Shown: in pieces, positions 1 through 12,700 of the stretch | How the letters are laid out: each line of letters starts with the position of its first letter | How positions within the stretch are numbered: position 1 is the first letter of the stretch | DNA from: Vitis vinifera | Lineage: Eukaryota; Streptophyta; Magnoliopsida; Vitales; Vitaceae | Assembly (NCBI RefSeq): GCF_030704535.1 | Contig: NC_081813.1 | Span: forward strand, 3,992,001-4,056,000 | DNA: 64,000 nucleotides | Direction of reading: 5' to 3' | Notes under the pieces: model-generated | What the model was told of the DNA's origin: nothing | The model's input: the letters and a program-made list of their open reading frames with translations, nothing else | The model's database searches: none | Program-made: the position numbers and the translations under genes

Positions 1-187
1 GATTGTGTGGCACTTTGTTAAATTTCATGGTTACAGCCTTTGTTATAATAGGTTGACCTAGTTGGAGGCCAAGACTACTATGTTCACCTAATTTGGTTTA
101 TATTTTTGCCTCTTTGTTGACATTATGTTAAAATTCCTTATTCTTTGAGTAAAACAAGTTTTCTCCAGCTTTCTGATTTTGCTTCAG

Positions 188-1471
188 TTTGTTTGAAACA
201 GTGGGGCGATCCTGAAGATCGGTTTGCTCTGTTTGGTTTGGGGTTTGCTGCTATAGTAGCTGTATGGGCATCAGCAAATCTGATTACTGTAATTGCCTTA
301 TTTCTTTCTTCCTAATATTTGTCAAATTCCTTAGGTATAGGGTGATTCTGAGATATGTGTTAGAAGATTCAGTAAAAGAAAATGAACTTATCCACATCAT
401 TTCATGAGCAGATTTACAAAGGGAGATGGAATGAATTGGTGCTGAGTGAGAAGTAACATTTTGCGATTTTCTTTTAGTTTTCTGATCATCAGGACAGGAG
501 GTCTCATCTTAGTAGAGATTTCTCCTAATTTTGGGTATACCCGGGGATTGAATGATGAAATCCCAGAGATTTCTCCAGCATTTGATTGGTCAATTTATAA
601 ATGAAATCTAATCATAAACTTGGATAGTTGGCGACAAGAAATTTCCAATTTTAGTTATGTTGAGCACAGTCCTGCCAACTTGATCTTATCTTTTAAGTTG
701 CTCTTTCATTAGGTTTCTGTTTTGCCTGTTGTAGTTGATGACACCATTTTAAGTTGATATTCATATGGATTTATTTTCTTTTATGTCAACAGGCCATCGA
801 CAATCTTCCTCTAATCCCAGGTGTATTTGAATTCATTGGGATATTGTATTCCTGGGTAAGTATAATTACTACATATATGATATGATTAGCTTTTAGAAGA
901 GAAGAAAAATGAAAATATGGAATCTTGCTGATTCTTCTATTATACATGTCATTCTCCCATTGTGATACTAACTTCAATATTTTCTGGGTTTCAGTGGTTC
1001 ATATATCGGTATCTGTTGTTCAAGCCCAACCGGTAAGAAAACTCAAGTGGCTCTCACCTATCAATATATTCTCCAAGATCAAAGCCCCACTTGATGAAAT
1101 AATCTGCTTTTCTTCTGAGCCTTTCATTTGAAACAAAATAAACATACTGCTAACAAAATTCAAATCAAAAGAAGCATATTTCAGGGAGTACAGAAAATTT
1201 TACCTGTTTGGTAATGTTTTCAAAAGTAATCAAATGTATTTTCTAGTTTGAAAAATAGTTTTCTGTTTTCAAGAGGAGAAAACTGTTTTTAAAAAGAGTT
1301 CCCAAATTGAGTATGAATTGGCCAGCCAGCATGATAGAAAACCATATATAAAGCAGCATGTGTTTAGGTTTTTCTGCAGTTTGCCTTAGTACATGGACTT
1401 TGTGTCTTGTTTGCAGGGAAGAGCTGTTCGAAATCATCAACAAGTCTGTATCGGAAGTACTGGGCCAGTGA
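188..1471 (+). CDS. CURT1: CURVATURE THYLAKOID 1 (CURT1/CAAD) family protein, 3' part
   Basis: Four coding exons are visible: 188-288, 793-855, 995-1032 and 1417-1471 (stop TGA 1469-1471). All have GT-AG introns and compatible phases; the 5' exons lie left of the window. Joined, they encode a CAAD-type domain: an acidic WGDPEDR start, a hydrophobic helix (FGLGFAAIVAVWASANLI), a loop with DNLPLIPG, a second helix ending in WWFIYRYLLF, then KPNREEL and an amphipathic tail ending SEVLGQ. CURT1 proteins are small thylakoid membrane proteins with two transmembrane helices and an amphipathic helix; they oligomerise and bend membranes at grana margins. The tail resembles Arabidopsis CURT1C more than CURT1A/B as I remember them, so the paralogue is only a guess. 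The transit peptide is outside the window. The first exon start at 188 rests on the AG at 186-187. Confidence 0.85.
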
Positions 1472-2542
1472 AGTCTGCGGCCAGATGGAGCAGCCAAATG
1501 TAACTGCGGGTGTATTTTCTGAATACTGGAGCAAATTTCTCAAGTGTTGGCTGGTTTTGTATTGCTTTACCAATGAAAGTTTTATCATCATTTACATCAG
1601 GGATAGTATGCTACTTGGGTTCTATGCTAAAATGAATGATCTGGGTTTTATAAGAATGGATTCAACTATGATGCAACTCTTCCAGAATCAAGATTCTGAG
1701 AAATGTTGGGATGCAATTAGGGTTTGTCTCTGGTCTACTAATAAATGGGAGCTGGCAGTAATGAAGTCACACACCAATGGCTAATGCTTTGATGCATGAT
1801 CTGATTACCAGGCAATCTGTTTAAAGAGGAAAAATATATTTGAAATGTTGAAAGTTCTAAATTGTAAACCAATTTTCTAGAATTGGTCATAACCAGAGCC
1901 CCCTTAATTATAAGAAGGGTTTTGAGGCATTAGGCCTTCATTTTCATCAAACCCAATCAACCCAGCCATTGAGATCTTGGTTCAACTCAGTCATTTTGGT
2001 CATTAGAATTATACATTTTGATCCTCTTTTCAAATTATTTGTTCAAAAATAGTTTTTTTTTTACTCGAAAGTGTTTAGTAAAACTTATTACTTATTATTT
2101 AATGACTTAAGTTGATTTAAAATTTATTATTTAATTTTTATTTTAAGTATTAAGGTTAATTGATCAAATTAATTTAAAATTTATTTTAAATCATTAAATT
2201 GATATACTTATTCTTATAAATTATAAACAGAGCGAATGATGTCAAGTAATGTGAAGATGTGAAGGTTGTAGAGTAGCAAAAGATATTGTAAAGGTAATTA
2301 TGATAAATAGAGATAAAATGTAAAATAGAGATGTGGGCTTAAGAACAAATTAATTATTTTTACTTATTATAATTTTTATTTTAAATTATATCATTAAATT
2401 ATTTTATTAAATATATTTAGTTTATTTAATGAGTTAAATTAAGTTATTAAGTAACTTTAAATTATTTTATCAAAAGACACTTAATTTAGTGTTAATAAAA
2501 GATACATTTTCTCTCTAGTTCTCTTCTTCTCTAGAAACCAAA
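1472..2542. other. 3' UTR and spacer upstream of the PPR gene
   Basis: Up to about 1850 this is probably the 3' UTR of the CURT1 gene. The frame overlapping 1407-1784 is read-through of its last exon in another phase, not a gene. From about 2030 the DNA becomes very AT-rich and holds a foldback element listed separately. Confidence 0.5.
2068..2484. mobile_element. Foldback/MITE-like AT-rich element
   Basis: The left end (AAGTGTTTAGTAAAA..TTATTACTTA) and the reverse complement of the right end (AAGTGTCTTTTGATAAAA..TTAATAACTTA) match imperfectly. The interior is almost pure A/T and non-coding. It ends about 60 bp before the PPR start codon. No clean target-site duplication was found, so the boundaries are approximate and the superfamily unassigned. 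Confidence 0.4.
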
Positions 2543-4489
2543 ATGCTTCTGCACTTCAAAAGAAAGCTGAAAAGACCCTCTCCTTGCTCTGCGCTCTCCT
2601 CTCTCCTCAAACCCACCTTCTTTGCTTCACTCTCTCTTCAATACCAATCCCCAAATCCCTCATTCACATCATCAGCTCCTCAATTCGACAACAATCAAAC
2701 GCACCTTAAAGCCATTCCTTCTTGTTCTAACCCTCATGCGGAATCCACTTGTCTAACACCCACATACTCTAATTATGCCTCTCTCCTCCAATCTTGTATC
2801 GCCCGAAAAGCGATCAAGCCTGGAAAACAACTCCACGCCCAAGTTTGCCTTGCTGGGTTTGGTTTTGATACCGTCATAGCCACCAAACTTGTGAATCTTT
2901 ATTGTGTTTGTGATTCTTTATCAAGTGCCCGCCTGCTGTTCGATAGAATTCCCAAGCATAATATTTTCCTTTGGAATGTGTTAATTAGAGGGTATGCTTG
3001 GAATGGACCCTATGAGGCTGCCGTCCAGCTGTACTACCAAATGTTTGATTATGGGCTTGTGCCCGATAATTTTACCTTCCCATTTGTTCTCAAGGCATGT
3101 GCCGCTCTGTCTGCAATTGAGCATGGGAGGGAAATTCATGAGCATGTGGTTCAGACCGGATGGGAAAAGGATGTGTTTGTGGGTGCGGCGCTTATTGATA
3201 TGTATGCTAAGTGTGGTTGTGTGGGGAGTGCTCGTGAAGTTTTTGATAAGATTTTGGTAAGAGATGCTGTTTTGTGGAACTCTATGCTTGCAGCTTATTC
3301 CCAAAATGGCCACCCGGATGCCTGTCTTTCTCTTTGCAGTGAGATGGTGTTGACGGGTCTGAGACCTACCGAGGCTACCCTTGTCACTGCAATCTCGGCC
3401 TCAGCTGATAATGCAGCTCTTCCTCAAGGGAGAGAGCTTCATGGGTTGAGTTGGAGGCAAGAGTTTGAATCCCATGACAAAGTGAAAACAGCACTGGTTG
3501 ATATGTATGCTAAATGTGGTTCAGTAAGGGTTGCACGGAATTTGTTTGAGAGACTTGGAGTGAAAAGAGTTGTTTCTTGGAATGCCATGATTACTGGGTA
3601 TGCAATGCATGGCCATGCTACTGAAGCACTTGACTTGTTTGAGGAGATGAATAGAGTAGCTAAGCCTGATCATATAACTTTTGTAGGTGTTTTATCAGCT
3701 TGCAGCCATGGAGGTTTGCTGGAGGAAGGCTGGATGTTTTTTGAAACAATGATAAGAGATTATAAGATTGATCCAACGGTTCAGCACTATACATGCATGG
3801 TTGATCTCCTTGGCCATTCTGGTCGATTGGATGAGGCTTATAATCTTATAATGCAAATGAAAGTGTTGCCAGATTCTGGTGTTTGGGGTGCTTTGTTGAA
3901 CTCATGCAAAATCCATGCAAATGTGGAGTTGGGGGAAATAGCATTAGAGAGGCTAATTGAGCTCGAACCCGACGATGCTGGCAATTATGTGATTTTATCG
4001 AACATTTATGCTCAAGCAGGGAAGTGGGAAGGAGTTGCAAAGCTTAGAAAGTTAATGACTGATAGGAGACTGAAGAAAAGCATTGCTTGTAGCTGGATTG
4101 AAGTGAAAAACAAAGTCCATGCATTTCTTTCTGGAGATACTTCACATCCTCTGTCAGATGAGATATACTCAGAGTTAGAGAGGGTGGGAGGACTAATGAA
4201 AGAAGCTGGCTATAGCCCGAGTACTGGATCAGTTTTCCATGATGTCGAGGATGATGAGAAGGCTAATATGGTTTGCAGTCACAGCGAGAGACTAGCGATA
4301 GCATTTGGACTCATTAGTACGCCCCCTGGAACCAGGCTTCTAATAACTAAGAATCTCCGTATTTGTGAGGACTGCCATGTTGCAATCAAGTTCATATCAA
4401 AAATCACCGAGAGGGAAATCACCGTAAGAGATGTTAATCGCTACCACCATTTCAAGGATGGTGTATGTTCTTGTGGTGATTATTGGTGA
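2543..4489 (+). CDS. PLS-class pentatricopeptide repeat protein with E and DYW domains
   Basis: Intronless 648-codon frame, as is usual for plant PPR genes. The first ~75 residues are rich in Ser, Pro, Lys and Arg and look like an organelle transit peptide. PPR units follow from about 75 to 480, with recurrent phrases such as LVNLYCVCDSLSSARLLFD, ALIDMYAKCG and MITGYAMHGHATEAL. Then come E/E+ motifs and a complete C-terminal DYW domain. The deaminase-like zinc residues are present: HSE near 580-582, the ICEDC pair at 608/611, and CSCGDYW at 642-648 as the last residues. DYW proteins direct C-to-U RNA editing in plastids or mitochondria, each PPR tract choosing its own sites. The target cannot be deduced here. 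ATG 2543 is the first start after an A/T-rich leader. I cannot name the orthologue. Confidence 0.93.
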   Translation: MLLHFKRKLKRPSPCSALSSLLKPTFFASLSLQYQSPNPSFTSSAPQFDNNQTHLKAIPSCSNPHAESTCLTPTYSNYASLLQSCIARKAIKPGKQLHAQVCLAGFGFDTVIATKLVNLYCVCDSLSSARLLFDRIPKHNIFLWNVLIRGYAWNGPYEAAVQLYYQMFDYGLVPDNFTFPFVLKACAALSAIEHGREIHEHVVQTGWEKDVFVGAALIDMYAKCGCVGSAREVFDKILVRDAVLWNSMLAAYSQNGHPDACLSLCSEMVLTGLRPTEATLVTAISASADNAALPQGRELHGLSWRQEFESHDKVKTALVDMYAKCGSVRVARNLFERLGVKRVVSWNAMITGYAMHGHATEALDLFEEMNRVAKPDHITFVGVLSACSHGGLLEEGWMFFETMIRDYKIDPTVQHYTCMVDLLGHSGRLDEAYNLIMQMKVLPDSGVWGALLNSCKIHANVELGEIALERLIELEPDDAGNYVILSNIYAQAGKWEGVAKLRKLMTDRRLKKSIACSWIEVKNKVHAFLSGDTSHPLSDEIYSELERVGGLMKEAGYSPSTGSVFHDVEDDEKANMVCSHSERLAIAFGLISTPPGTRLLITKNLRICEDCHVAIKFISKITEREITVRDVNRYHHFKDGVCSCGDYW

Positions 4490-5835
4490 ACTGAGCAAGG
4501 GAAAGCCTTAAGGAAATTTTGGGTCTGAGAATTGGTTTCCAACAGAAGCAACTCAAGAGTCTGAAACATAATTTGGGGAGATGTTGTGAAGGAAAATTCA
4601 AGAATGAATTTGGCTGGGAGAAAAGCAACAGATGTTAACAGTTAAATTACGTTGGAATGCTACAGAATTTTTTTGAATAGTTCACTGGGCTTCATACCAA
4701 GAAACTGTGATCATGTCTCTGTTATTGCTTCAGAAAGCATTGATCTCAAGGATGGGCTATATGGGCAGCTCATAATTGGAAAATTTGGAGCATTTCACTC
4801 CCCTCCGGTCTCCAGAGACATTAAATAAAGGAGGGTTTTCGGATTCATACAACAAATGAAAGACTGATGAACTGCAGACATGACAGCCCATTTGAAATGA
4901 AAGAATCAGAGTTATCCCCAGATTTCTACCTAATGGAATTCATCATGGTAAGAAGAAGAGCAGTTCTTCTTTTCTGTTGTGATATTCTCTCTCTAAATGT
5001 CATACAATTTGAGCAGAGAAGGATGAAGAAGGGGAAAGAGACATGATCTCGCACCATGATATGAGATTTTTATACAGAGTATTGTTAGAGAGTGAAACTT
5101 TAAGAAATAAGCCCATATAATATGGAGGAAGGAACTAGTCTCGTCCCCTGATGTGCAAAGATGGTGGAAGAAGATCTTACGATCTAGTTTGAAATTTGAA
5201 AGCGCAAATGTCTCCGGTGGAACCATTGCACCAGATCCTGTCCACCAAAAGTTCAAAAAGTCGAAACAAAAAACTATTTTTGGCGGATGAAGTGCAATTC
5301 TACTAAAAAAAAAAAAAACATTAGGCATCTTCGGTATCTGTTTTTATTTATTTATTATCTAAAATTATTTTAATTTGTTTTTAATATTTTTATATTCAAT
5401 ATTTTATTTTTAATTATTTTTCGTATTTATATAATTATTTTTTAAATAATAATTAAAAAATAACAAAAAAATTATATTATTTGAAAATACTCTATTTTTT
5501 ATTTATAAAAATAAAAAACAAAAAACGATTTTCTAATTATCAACAGGCTTTTCTAAATAAAATATTATTCTTGATAACATATTTTTTTTTGTGACTTATC
5601 GTTGGAGAAGTTATAATATAATACAGAAAATTTTAAAACATTCTTACTAAATCCAACGCTTAAATTTTATTCTAAAAAATAATATATTTTTATAATAAAT
5701 TTTAAAAAACAACTTACATGGATTTTCTAAATTAGAAAATTATTTTTTCTATTTTCAAGAATAATGACGAAGTATATGCTTTATAAAATTTAATTACCAT
5801 GGTTCAACGTCGCTAAGGCAGAGCTGGTTCGTCCC
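4490..5835. other. 3' UTR and AT-rich spacer
   Basis: Probable 3' UTR of the PPR gene (to about 4850), then spacer. From 5330 to 5800 it is strongly AT-rich with short inverted A/T tracts. No coding sequence was recognised; the minus-strand frame at 4993-5328 has no family features. Confidence 0.5.
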
Positions 5836-6707
5836 ATGCGCGCCAGGCTCCAGCGGGAAACTGAGAGTGCTAACTTAAAACGGGCGCACGTTAGCACATA
5901 CCGTGGCCTTTCTCTCTCTCTCCTCCTCCCACTCGACTGCATTGGAGCAACGGTTTTCGAAACTCTCGCGGGGACTTCGTTCTCTCATGTGACGTCAACA
6001 CCCCAGGCGCATTTTAGCCCTGCTCTTCCCCTGGCTCTGTTGCTTTGCTTCCCTGGTCTCTCCATATCCCGAAGCTGTTTCTCTCTCCAAAGCTTCTTCA
6101 GATCACCTGCATTTCCTCCTTCCGTAGAAGGTATTGAACCTCGCGATCTCTCTATAAATGCAGAGTTCTGCATTTTGGAAACGGCATCGTTTTTGCGTGT
6201 TTTTGTTTTGCTGATCTTGAAAACTTTTCTGAACTTCTGAGCTTTTGATCCTCTGCTGTCGTTTTGAAGCAGACGGTATGTTTGAGTTTTATTGATCTCG
6301 AAAACGACCATGTTTTGGCCTGTTTGTGTTTTTCCGTAAAATCGGCGATGTTTGTGTGTTTGTCTTGTTTGGAGACTAACGGTGTTATTTATGTTAAACG
6401 GATTTTGAAGTTGATGTTTGAACTGGCATTCTACTTTTGATCTGTTTACAATTCTGTGTGTTGTAAAATGCTGTTGAGATGTGAAGTTTTATTGAATCAG
6501 ATCTATAGTCACAGTAACCGTGAATGCAGATTTCTCTATCTTGATTTTCCATGCAATTGTATGCCGCGATAGAGATATGATTGATTGCTCTGAGACAGTG
6601 ATGAGTATACTAGCATTTGGAAAAAAAAAACTGACAGTTGGATTAGTTATTGGTTGATCAGGTGCGATAGTTTGGCTGCTGAATGTTGATTTTTGAAGTA
6701 GGTGAAA
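5836..6707 (+). promoter_or_regulatory. Promoter and 5' UTR region of the sugar-transporter gene
   Basis: Base composition turns GC- and CT-rich at about 5810 (TCTCTCTCTCTCCTCCTCCC near 5911), typical of a transcribed plant leader. A palindromic TGACGTCA, a bZIP-type core, lies at 5990-5997. A possible donor after CCGTAGAAG near 6131 and acceptors near 6660 and 6700 suggest an intron inside the 5' UTR. These sites are inferred from sequence only; transcription starts are unknown. Confidence 0.4.
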
Positions 6708-9700
6708 ATGCGGGAGCGGCAGTATAAGCGCACAGCATCCAAAGACTACCTCACTGGTTTGGACAGAGAGGAAAGTATAGGTAGAAAATAATAGCTCTAT
6801 CATTTAAATCTAATTAAAATTTATAATTTAATTTATGTTACTTTCCTAATAATATTTATTGCGGTGGTGAGAAATCAGGGAATTTCCTTGGATCCAAAGT
6901 TTTACATGAAATAAGTTTTAAGCAGATTTGTGATCTAGAACTTGATTATTGCTCCTTACTGATGTGACACTGGTCATGTAAGAAAGAAATATCAGCAGCA
7001 AGCAATAGAATAAAGAAAAGTTGGGAAGAAAATATTTACCTTTTCATAATTTCTACATAATAATTAGAAGAGAATTGCTATATAAGGCTTGTAGCTTTTT
7101 TCTTTTATTCCACAATTAACTGAGCATCATTGTGCTTTAATTCCAAAACTGCTAGGGGAATTGGTAAAATGATAAAGCCTAAGGTGCTTTGAATTCATTA
7201 TCTGATTTGGTTTTGCAAGAGCAGATGTTTTGGAAGCAATATTTTCTCTTCTTAAATGATGATTTTATATTACTATTAATGACACTAAATTGGTTGGGCC
7301 TGATTTTTATTTTTCATTTTTTATGGATGCTAGTCCGTTTTCATAATGTTGCTGGGAAAGAATCTGGAAACCCTTCATGGAGCCTTTCCTTGCCACATAT
7401 ACTTGTAGCAACTGTTTGTTCATTCTTGTTTGGCTACCACCTTGGGTATGTCCCCAAACTTTGAAACTCATAATCCTTCCTCTATTTTTTATGCTTTCAA
7501 AAAGCAAGAAAGAGAATTAATGTAATTGTTTTTTTGGCTTGTTTATGTTCATGCAGAGTAGTCAATGAGACTCTAGAAATCATTTCTTTAGACCTTGGCT
7601 TTAATGGGAGTACCCTGGCTGAAGGTACTTCATGTGATGTTCTTAATCTTATATTTTTATTTATTTTTCTGCATTTCCGTTTCCATTCTAATAGCTTATT
7701 TTTTGTTAATGAAGGTCTAGTGGTGAGTACATGTTTAGGGGGTGCCTTTGTTGGATCTCTATTCAGTGGTTGGATTGCAGATGGGATTGGGCGCCGCAGA
7801 GCATTCCAATTGTGTGCTTTACCGATGATAATTGGGGCTTCAATGAGGTTATTAAAATATTAAGCCCATGCTCCTTTATTTTTTTAGTTTTGTGTGTGTG
7901 TGGGTGTGTGTTCTTTTAAATTTTCTCTAGTGGTGTTTATTTTATTTCATTGGTAGGGCAGCTAATATTATTTCATGGTAAGAACATACGACTTAATTCT
8001 TTCTAGAGAACTGACTGGATTTTTTTTATTTGGCAACAAAGTGGGTTATTTTGCTTGATGTTTCATGTCTTCTTAGTCTGAAACTGTGCTATCATAACCT
8101 ATAATGCTTAAATGATATAAAAGAGTGACTATGAAACTGGTAGGCAACAGACATGGTGGTCTTCCAGTTCAAAGACTAGTTACATTGTTTAATTAACTAG
8201 ACCTACTTATTATGTGTAGATAGATGGTGATTTATGTGCTACTTATCTGATCATTTTATTTTATTGAAAATTATATTGATGAGGAAGAATGTGTTTGGTT
8301 TGTGATGAAAACCTACCAAATGAAGAAAGGACAAGAGAGATATGATACTGAGTGTTTTTAGTGCCAAATTCATAGTTTCTGGCATACAACTTGCATGTTA
8401 TTTTTACCTGCTATGACTTGAAACTAAGTCGCACAACTTATGATTATAATTTTTAATAGGAAAAACTTATAGTTTGTATTTTTTTCACCATGCTGTATGC
8501 TCAAGAAAGGAGGGGTGCTAAAGATTATCAAATATATCATCAATGCTATCAAGTACACATGATCCATCCTTTAAAAGCAGTAAAAATTGTGACATATTCG
8601 AAGTTCCACTTCCCTTGTCTTAAATTCTTTCCGGTGAATCTTCCTTGCCCGGAATACATCTTTTCTTTCTTGCTCTGAATTGTCCTTGTCATCTATCATG
8701 ACCCCAAGGCAGAGTATGGTCCACCTATCATTTTTACTGTTATCTGAAATTATGTGGAGCTTACTAAAAGGATCTCCACACCTGTACTTGCAGTGCAACA
8801 ACAAGAAGTCTGGAGGGTATGCTTCTTGGAAGGTTTCTTGTTGGGACTGGAATGGGTATTGGCCCACCTGTTGTTTCTCTCTATGTGGCAGAGGTATGAG
8901 AACTGATTTTTTTTTTTTCTTTTACACTATTAGTTGACATTGCTCACTCCAATTATTGGTGTCTGATTGTGCTTTATCCTCCTGAGCAGGTTTCACCCAC
9001 GTTTGTAAGGGGTACTTTTGGGAGCTTCACTCAGATTGCAACATGTATTGGGCTTATTGGTGCCCTATTGATTGGAATCCCTGCCAAGGAAATTGATGGT
9101 TGGTAAGAAACATTTTGGAACTTAAATGATCATCTTAGATTAGTTCCCTTCTTTCTGAATCATGTTTTCTTTTTGAATGCAAAATTGAAACACTTGATTT
9201 TTAACTTGATGATGTGCTCAGGTGGCGGGTTTGTTTTTGGGTATCTGCATTTCCTGCTGCAATACTTGCTTTTTTAATGGAGTTCTCTGCAGAGAGTCCT
9301 CATTGGCTTTTGAAGGTCATCTTTTCTCACTGTAATTTGATAGTGTCTTAAACAAGTTTTTTCCGGTGTTGGATTTTACATTTGTTTCTTCATGAGTAGG
9401 TTGTGATGGGTCCAAATAAAGTAGTCCAGAAAAAATTTAGTATTTTCTTTATACAAACAAATATTTAAAGAATGAACTTAATCTGATCAAATCTTGGTAA
9501 ACCCGAGTTTGATTTAGATCTTCTTATTTCTGTCTTTTATTAAGAAATCATCCAATCTGCTTGTGAATAACTCTAAATCAACGTCCATACTTGAATAGTT
9601 CTTTTGACTGCTATACTTTTCTTGGATGCTTTGGGGTTAGTATGATGCAGTCTTTTTTGCTTATGCATTTTTAATGAATATCATAGCCTTTTTTCCCTGG

Positions 9701-12700
9701 TTCCTTGTATACCTTATCTTGAAAAGGTGAATAGGTGTTGTGGTGTTGTGGAACAATTTTAAAAAAAAATCCCAACAAAGATTACCTAACCTTAGACTTT
9801 CTCAATGTCAAGAAATTTCTCTTCCAACAACTATTCAACAAAGCATAACATCCACAAGCAAGAGTGTATGCAACAACACTCTCCCAACAATTTATAAATG
9901 CAAACCACATGCAAATGCTTCAACAATCCTCAAAAATAAATCAAAAGAACAATAATTTGTTCAACTCACATCAATTCACTTCATGATATCATTAACCAAA
10001 ATGAGCAAAAAAATTATTAAGGATATTCCATGGATTATCACACTTATATCACCTCATATTTCTTCCATTCAACATTTATACCCAAGTAATCAATGATATC
10101 AAAAACAAAAATTAAATCAAAGTGTAGAGTAAGAGAAAGAGATAATTAACACCGGATTTTAACGTGGAAAACCTCCGAAGAGATCAAAAACCACGGGCCT
10201 ACCACCAATTGAAAAACTCCACCATGAAGAATTAAAAACCGAGTACAAGGTTTTACCTAGCTCAAGCCAACCAATCCTTCTCGGACCACTTGACTAGTAC
10301 TTTCACTTTCAACTTCTCACCTTCATCTTCTGGAGCACACTTGGAGTCCGCACCGAGTTTAATCTCGGCCTCTTCTTGAATCCACACAAGAAAAAAATGG
10401 GTTTTTGCACAAACCCAAATAGAATGAGAGATTGAGATATGAATGAAGGAATGAATCAACTCATTTATTGCTCAAGAAAATCCATTAAAAACTTGTTTGG
10501 AAAACATTAAAAGAAGTGGATTTTCTTTGCAATCAAAAACCCTAAATTAGGAAAACAAGATAAGAAAATGAAGAACACATGGAGTGGCTGCTCTCTTCAC
10601 GTTTTCTGCAGTCCCTCACCAGAAAAATGAGAGAAGATTGTTTTTTTAAAGAGTAAAGAGAAACCCTTAATCTAATGGCTAAGATTTGATCTAAAAAAAA
10701 TTAGTTAGATCGATCCACCCCTGCACCTGGATCGATCCAGAAACAAGGGAATAAAAGTCTTGCACCAAAAACCATTTCTCCCAACTTTCTAACACATTTA
10801 AAGATTAAAAACCGGGCTGATTCACATTCAATCACCACACACTCGACTACATACCTCAGCCTCTTAGCAAAGTCTTAGTCTTCAAAGTCAAGTGGTCCGA
10901 AAAGGAATTGGAAAACCGAGTTAGGGGATACTTATAAATTTTGTTCGGAATTGCTAACCTAGCTAAACACTCACACTTATCTTGTCCCTTGATAATTGTT
11001 CCCATCCTCCAGCAAATGCTTTATTCCATTCTTTCCTGATAAGAAACAATGTGTTTCATATATATTTTGCATGTGAGTAATTACAAGAAGGACAAAATAT
11101 CCTTCAAATATTTATAGAGGAAAAATACAATTTAACAAGATCATGAAACAGTTTCACATCTGTAGAAAATTGATGCAGCAAGGTGAAGATCTGATGGTTA
11201 CAAGGCAAAGGTGGGTAAAATGTTCTCCAACCTAAGGCAGAAAAAATCTGATTTTTGATCAGTTTTCTGCCATTCTGAGCAAAGAATGGCTTGAAATCTA
11301 TGAGCTCCGCATTTCAAAACTTATGCCACTAAACAAGAACAAGAGGAAAAAGAACACTCTAAAATCTGAATCTATCACTTCTAAGTTACTTGAAATGAAA
11401 GTTATCTTACCCCTAAATATATTAAAACAGTAATTTGCTCGTGGATGACTCAATTAATTGTAAAGAAACAAAATTCAATACCCGACAAAAGCCTACTCTA
11501 CAAAAAAGCCATAAAACTAACCCAGTTCCAGAATTAGGAAAATTGTGAAGTACACCTATAGAACAAAACCTCAATAAGCTAGAAGAAGATCTATATAATT
11601 GAAACACGTTTTAAAACATCCTGCTGAGCTAAAAATTGAATAAATCAGCCTTTTAGGTTTTCTAGAGTTTGGAGCCCATTGTCTTCCTTTCACATCAAAA
11701 ACTAGAAACTCAATCCTGATCACATCTGAAGTGCCCCAAATAAGTTTCAGTTATGTCCAACTGTTGCATAGTTGAACCTCATGGAGTGCTGATAAATTAC
11801 CATGAATGTCTTCACTTTTTTCTGTTATGTTAGTATCATCAGTCTTACTGCATTTTTGGGGTAATCCATTAGTTGATGATTTTTTCCGAAGTAGATGGTT
11901 ACCTTTGTTTCTGGACTTGGTTCAGAAAGGAAGGGCAGCTGAAGCTGAAGCTGAATTTGAGAAGCTTTTAGGAGGATTACACGTCAAATCTGCAATAGCA
12001 GAATTGTTAAAGTTGGAAAGAGGGGAAGAAGTAGATGCTGTAAAGCTGTCAGACTTATTCTTTGGACACTACTTTAGAGGTAATATGCTAAATTATTAGT
12101 GTTTTATCCACTATGTTTATTTTGAGTTGATTTATCTGAATTTATTTCACAGTGGTTTTCATTGGATCAAGCCTATTTGCTTTACAACAGCTTTCTGGCA
12201 TAAATGCTGTGTTCTATTTCTCTTCAACTGTCTTCAAAGGAGCTGGAGTACCTCCAGACCTTGCAAATATGTGTGTTGGAATTGCAAATTTATCAGGTAA
12301 AGATCACTGACTTCAGTTGCAAATATCTCAGTTTTGCATTCCAAAATTATGATTAGCCATTTCTTTACTGTACCCTTTAAACTTCTTTAGGGTCAATCAT
12401 TGCAATGATTTTGATGGACAAACTGGGAAGGAGAGTGCTTCTTCTAGTGAGTTTCTCAGGCATGGTAAGTTAAAACTTTGGCCAACTTCCATTTCTAGTT
12501 AATCGACAACTGGTTGCACCATGGCAGTGTATTATGAACAGGAAAAATGGTATCTTAAAGCCTCATGGGATTCCCCTCCAGACATACAAGTGACATAATT
12601 GCACAATATTTGATCGTCCAACTTGGGAAATTTTATGCAGCATAATTTGCCTCACTGAATGATAATATTATCTCTGGATATCTGACCATGCTTTTCTGAT

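Noticed and set aside
1407-1784. 125-codon frame over the CURT1 last exon
   Set aside because: It reads the last exon in the wrong phase and continues into 3' UTR; the CURT1 frame stops at 1471.
5836-6240. 134-codon frame in the transporter leader
   Set aside because: Ser/Leu-rich reading of a CT-rich leader without conserved features; the real start at 6708 is phase-locked to exon 2.
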